A program made the translations under genes and the position numbers. Of a DNA stretch of 13,048 nucleotides, positions 12,799 to 13,048 are shown piece after piece. The stretch comes from Bacillota bacterium (lineage in GTDB: Bacteria; Bacillota; Clostridia; Tissierellales; Sedimentibacteraceae). The notes under the pieces were generated by a model, which saw nothing but the letters and a program-made list of their open reading frames with translations, was not told the DNA's origin and made no database searches. The stretch lies in NCBI GenBank assembly GCA_023425285.1, contig JAFACY010000241.1, forward strand, positions 1-13,048, written 5' to 3'. Position 1 is the first letter of the stretch; each line of letters opens with the position of its first letter.

Positions 12799-13048
12799 CA
12801 GAACTCTCCCGTCTGAGATGTTGTTTTCCTTACTTCTTTGTTCTTGTATGTATTAAACGTAAATTTCAATCCGTTATTTTCATGTATTTCGGATGCGTAT
12901 GATAAATACCAATCCTCATCCGAATCAAAATTATGTAAAAATGTATCGGCATTTTCTATTGCGTCAACCTTTGTTATGAGTGCCTCACTGCAATAAGGAT
13001 ATAAATCATTGTAGATTTTTCCTCCGCCTATTACAAATATTTCATCGT
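12798..13048 (-). CDS. folA: Dihydrofolate reductase, 5' part outside the window
   Basis: Only the C-terminal 83 or so residues are visible, running off the right end. The first visible residues are DEIFVIGGGKIYNDLYPYCS. This is the conserved dihydrofolate reductase segment with the NADPH-binding double glycine (VIGGxxIY). ALITKVDAIENADTFL then matches the family's Y.T.i.....D.fFP region, in which FLHNFD replaces the usual FFP.fD. The tail ends in ...TSQTGEF before TGA (12800-12798). DHFR reduces dihydrofolate to tetrahydrofolate with NADPH and is the trimethoprim target. Its stop overlaps the ATG of the GNAT gene by one base. The symbol is given by family; resistance-type variants cannot be excluded from the fragment. 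Confidence 0.88.
   Translation of the reverse strand, partial: DEIFVIGGGKIYNDLYPYCSEALITKVDAIENADTFLHNFDSDEDWYLSYASEIHENNGLKFTFNTYKNKEVRKTTSQTGEF

Noticed and set aside
1..13048. CRISPR array, tRNA, rRNA, insertion sequence or integration site
   Set aside because: No regularly spaced direct repeats, cloverleaf genes, transposase motifs or long terminal repeats were seen on either strand.

Overview
The window is AT-rich and reads as the chromosome of a low-GC, Gram-positive, probably anaerobic Firmicute (Clostridia or Tissierellia type). The support is strong AGGAGG/GAGGTG ribosome sites, sigma-A promoters of TTGACA-17-TATAAT type, a tyrosine T-box leader, a lipobox lipoprotein, and protein families common in that group. 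The genus cannot be named from sequence alone. No rRNA, tRNA, insertion sequence, integrase, phage gene or CRISPR array was seen.

Layout. Positions 1-3056 are on the minus strand: the 5' part of a DUF1697 gene, an AAA ATPase of the DUF4143 type, a GNAT acetyltransferase whose start is abnormal, and an XRE-cupin regulator. That regulator diverges at about 3057-3185 from a cysteine-synthase-like PLP enzyme (3186-4145), with a repeated operator-like motif between them. Then, on plus: a strong terminator, a tandem-domain GNAT (TTG start), and an FAD oxidoreductase of the geranylgeranyl-reductase family. A convergent gap separates this from a minus-strand MalY/PatB-type C-S lyase/aminotransferase (6444-7658), which diverges from a second XRE regulator (7875-8582). 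DUF2200 and Uma2 genes follow on plus. Next comes tyrS with a complete T-box leader: consensus promoter, TAC specifier, IIA/B pseudoknot, stem III, T-box bulge and terminator. A 16-bp bidirectional terminator separates tyrS from a minus-strand cluster of dihydrofolate reductase (cut by the window end), GNAT, and a lipoprotein with an internal duplication.

How the genes work together. The clearest theme is two divergent regulator/PLP-enzyme pairs about 3.5 kb apart, one synthase-like and one lyase-like. Both enzymes belong to families that handle sulfur amino acids or close analogues, so linked control is plausible but unproved. tyrS is controlled by uncharged tRNA-Tyr. The folA-GNAT-lipoprotein genes look like one operon, with a one-base stop/start overlap and a 24-bp gap. 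The remaining genes look like singletons. I found no convincing new multi-gene system. The best leads are the operator array at 3071-3143, the GNAT gene with conserved coding sequence upstream of any normal start codon, the duplicated lipoprotein, and the tandem GNAT with one degenerate domain.

Start choices. In several genes the longest open frame begins at a GTG or TTG that lies inside or upstream of the Shine-Dalgarno sequence. I moved these starts to the ATG downstream of the ribosome site.
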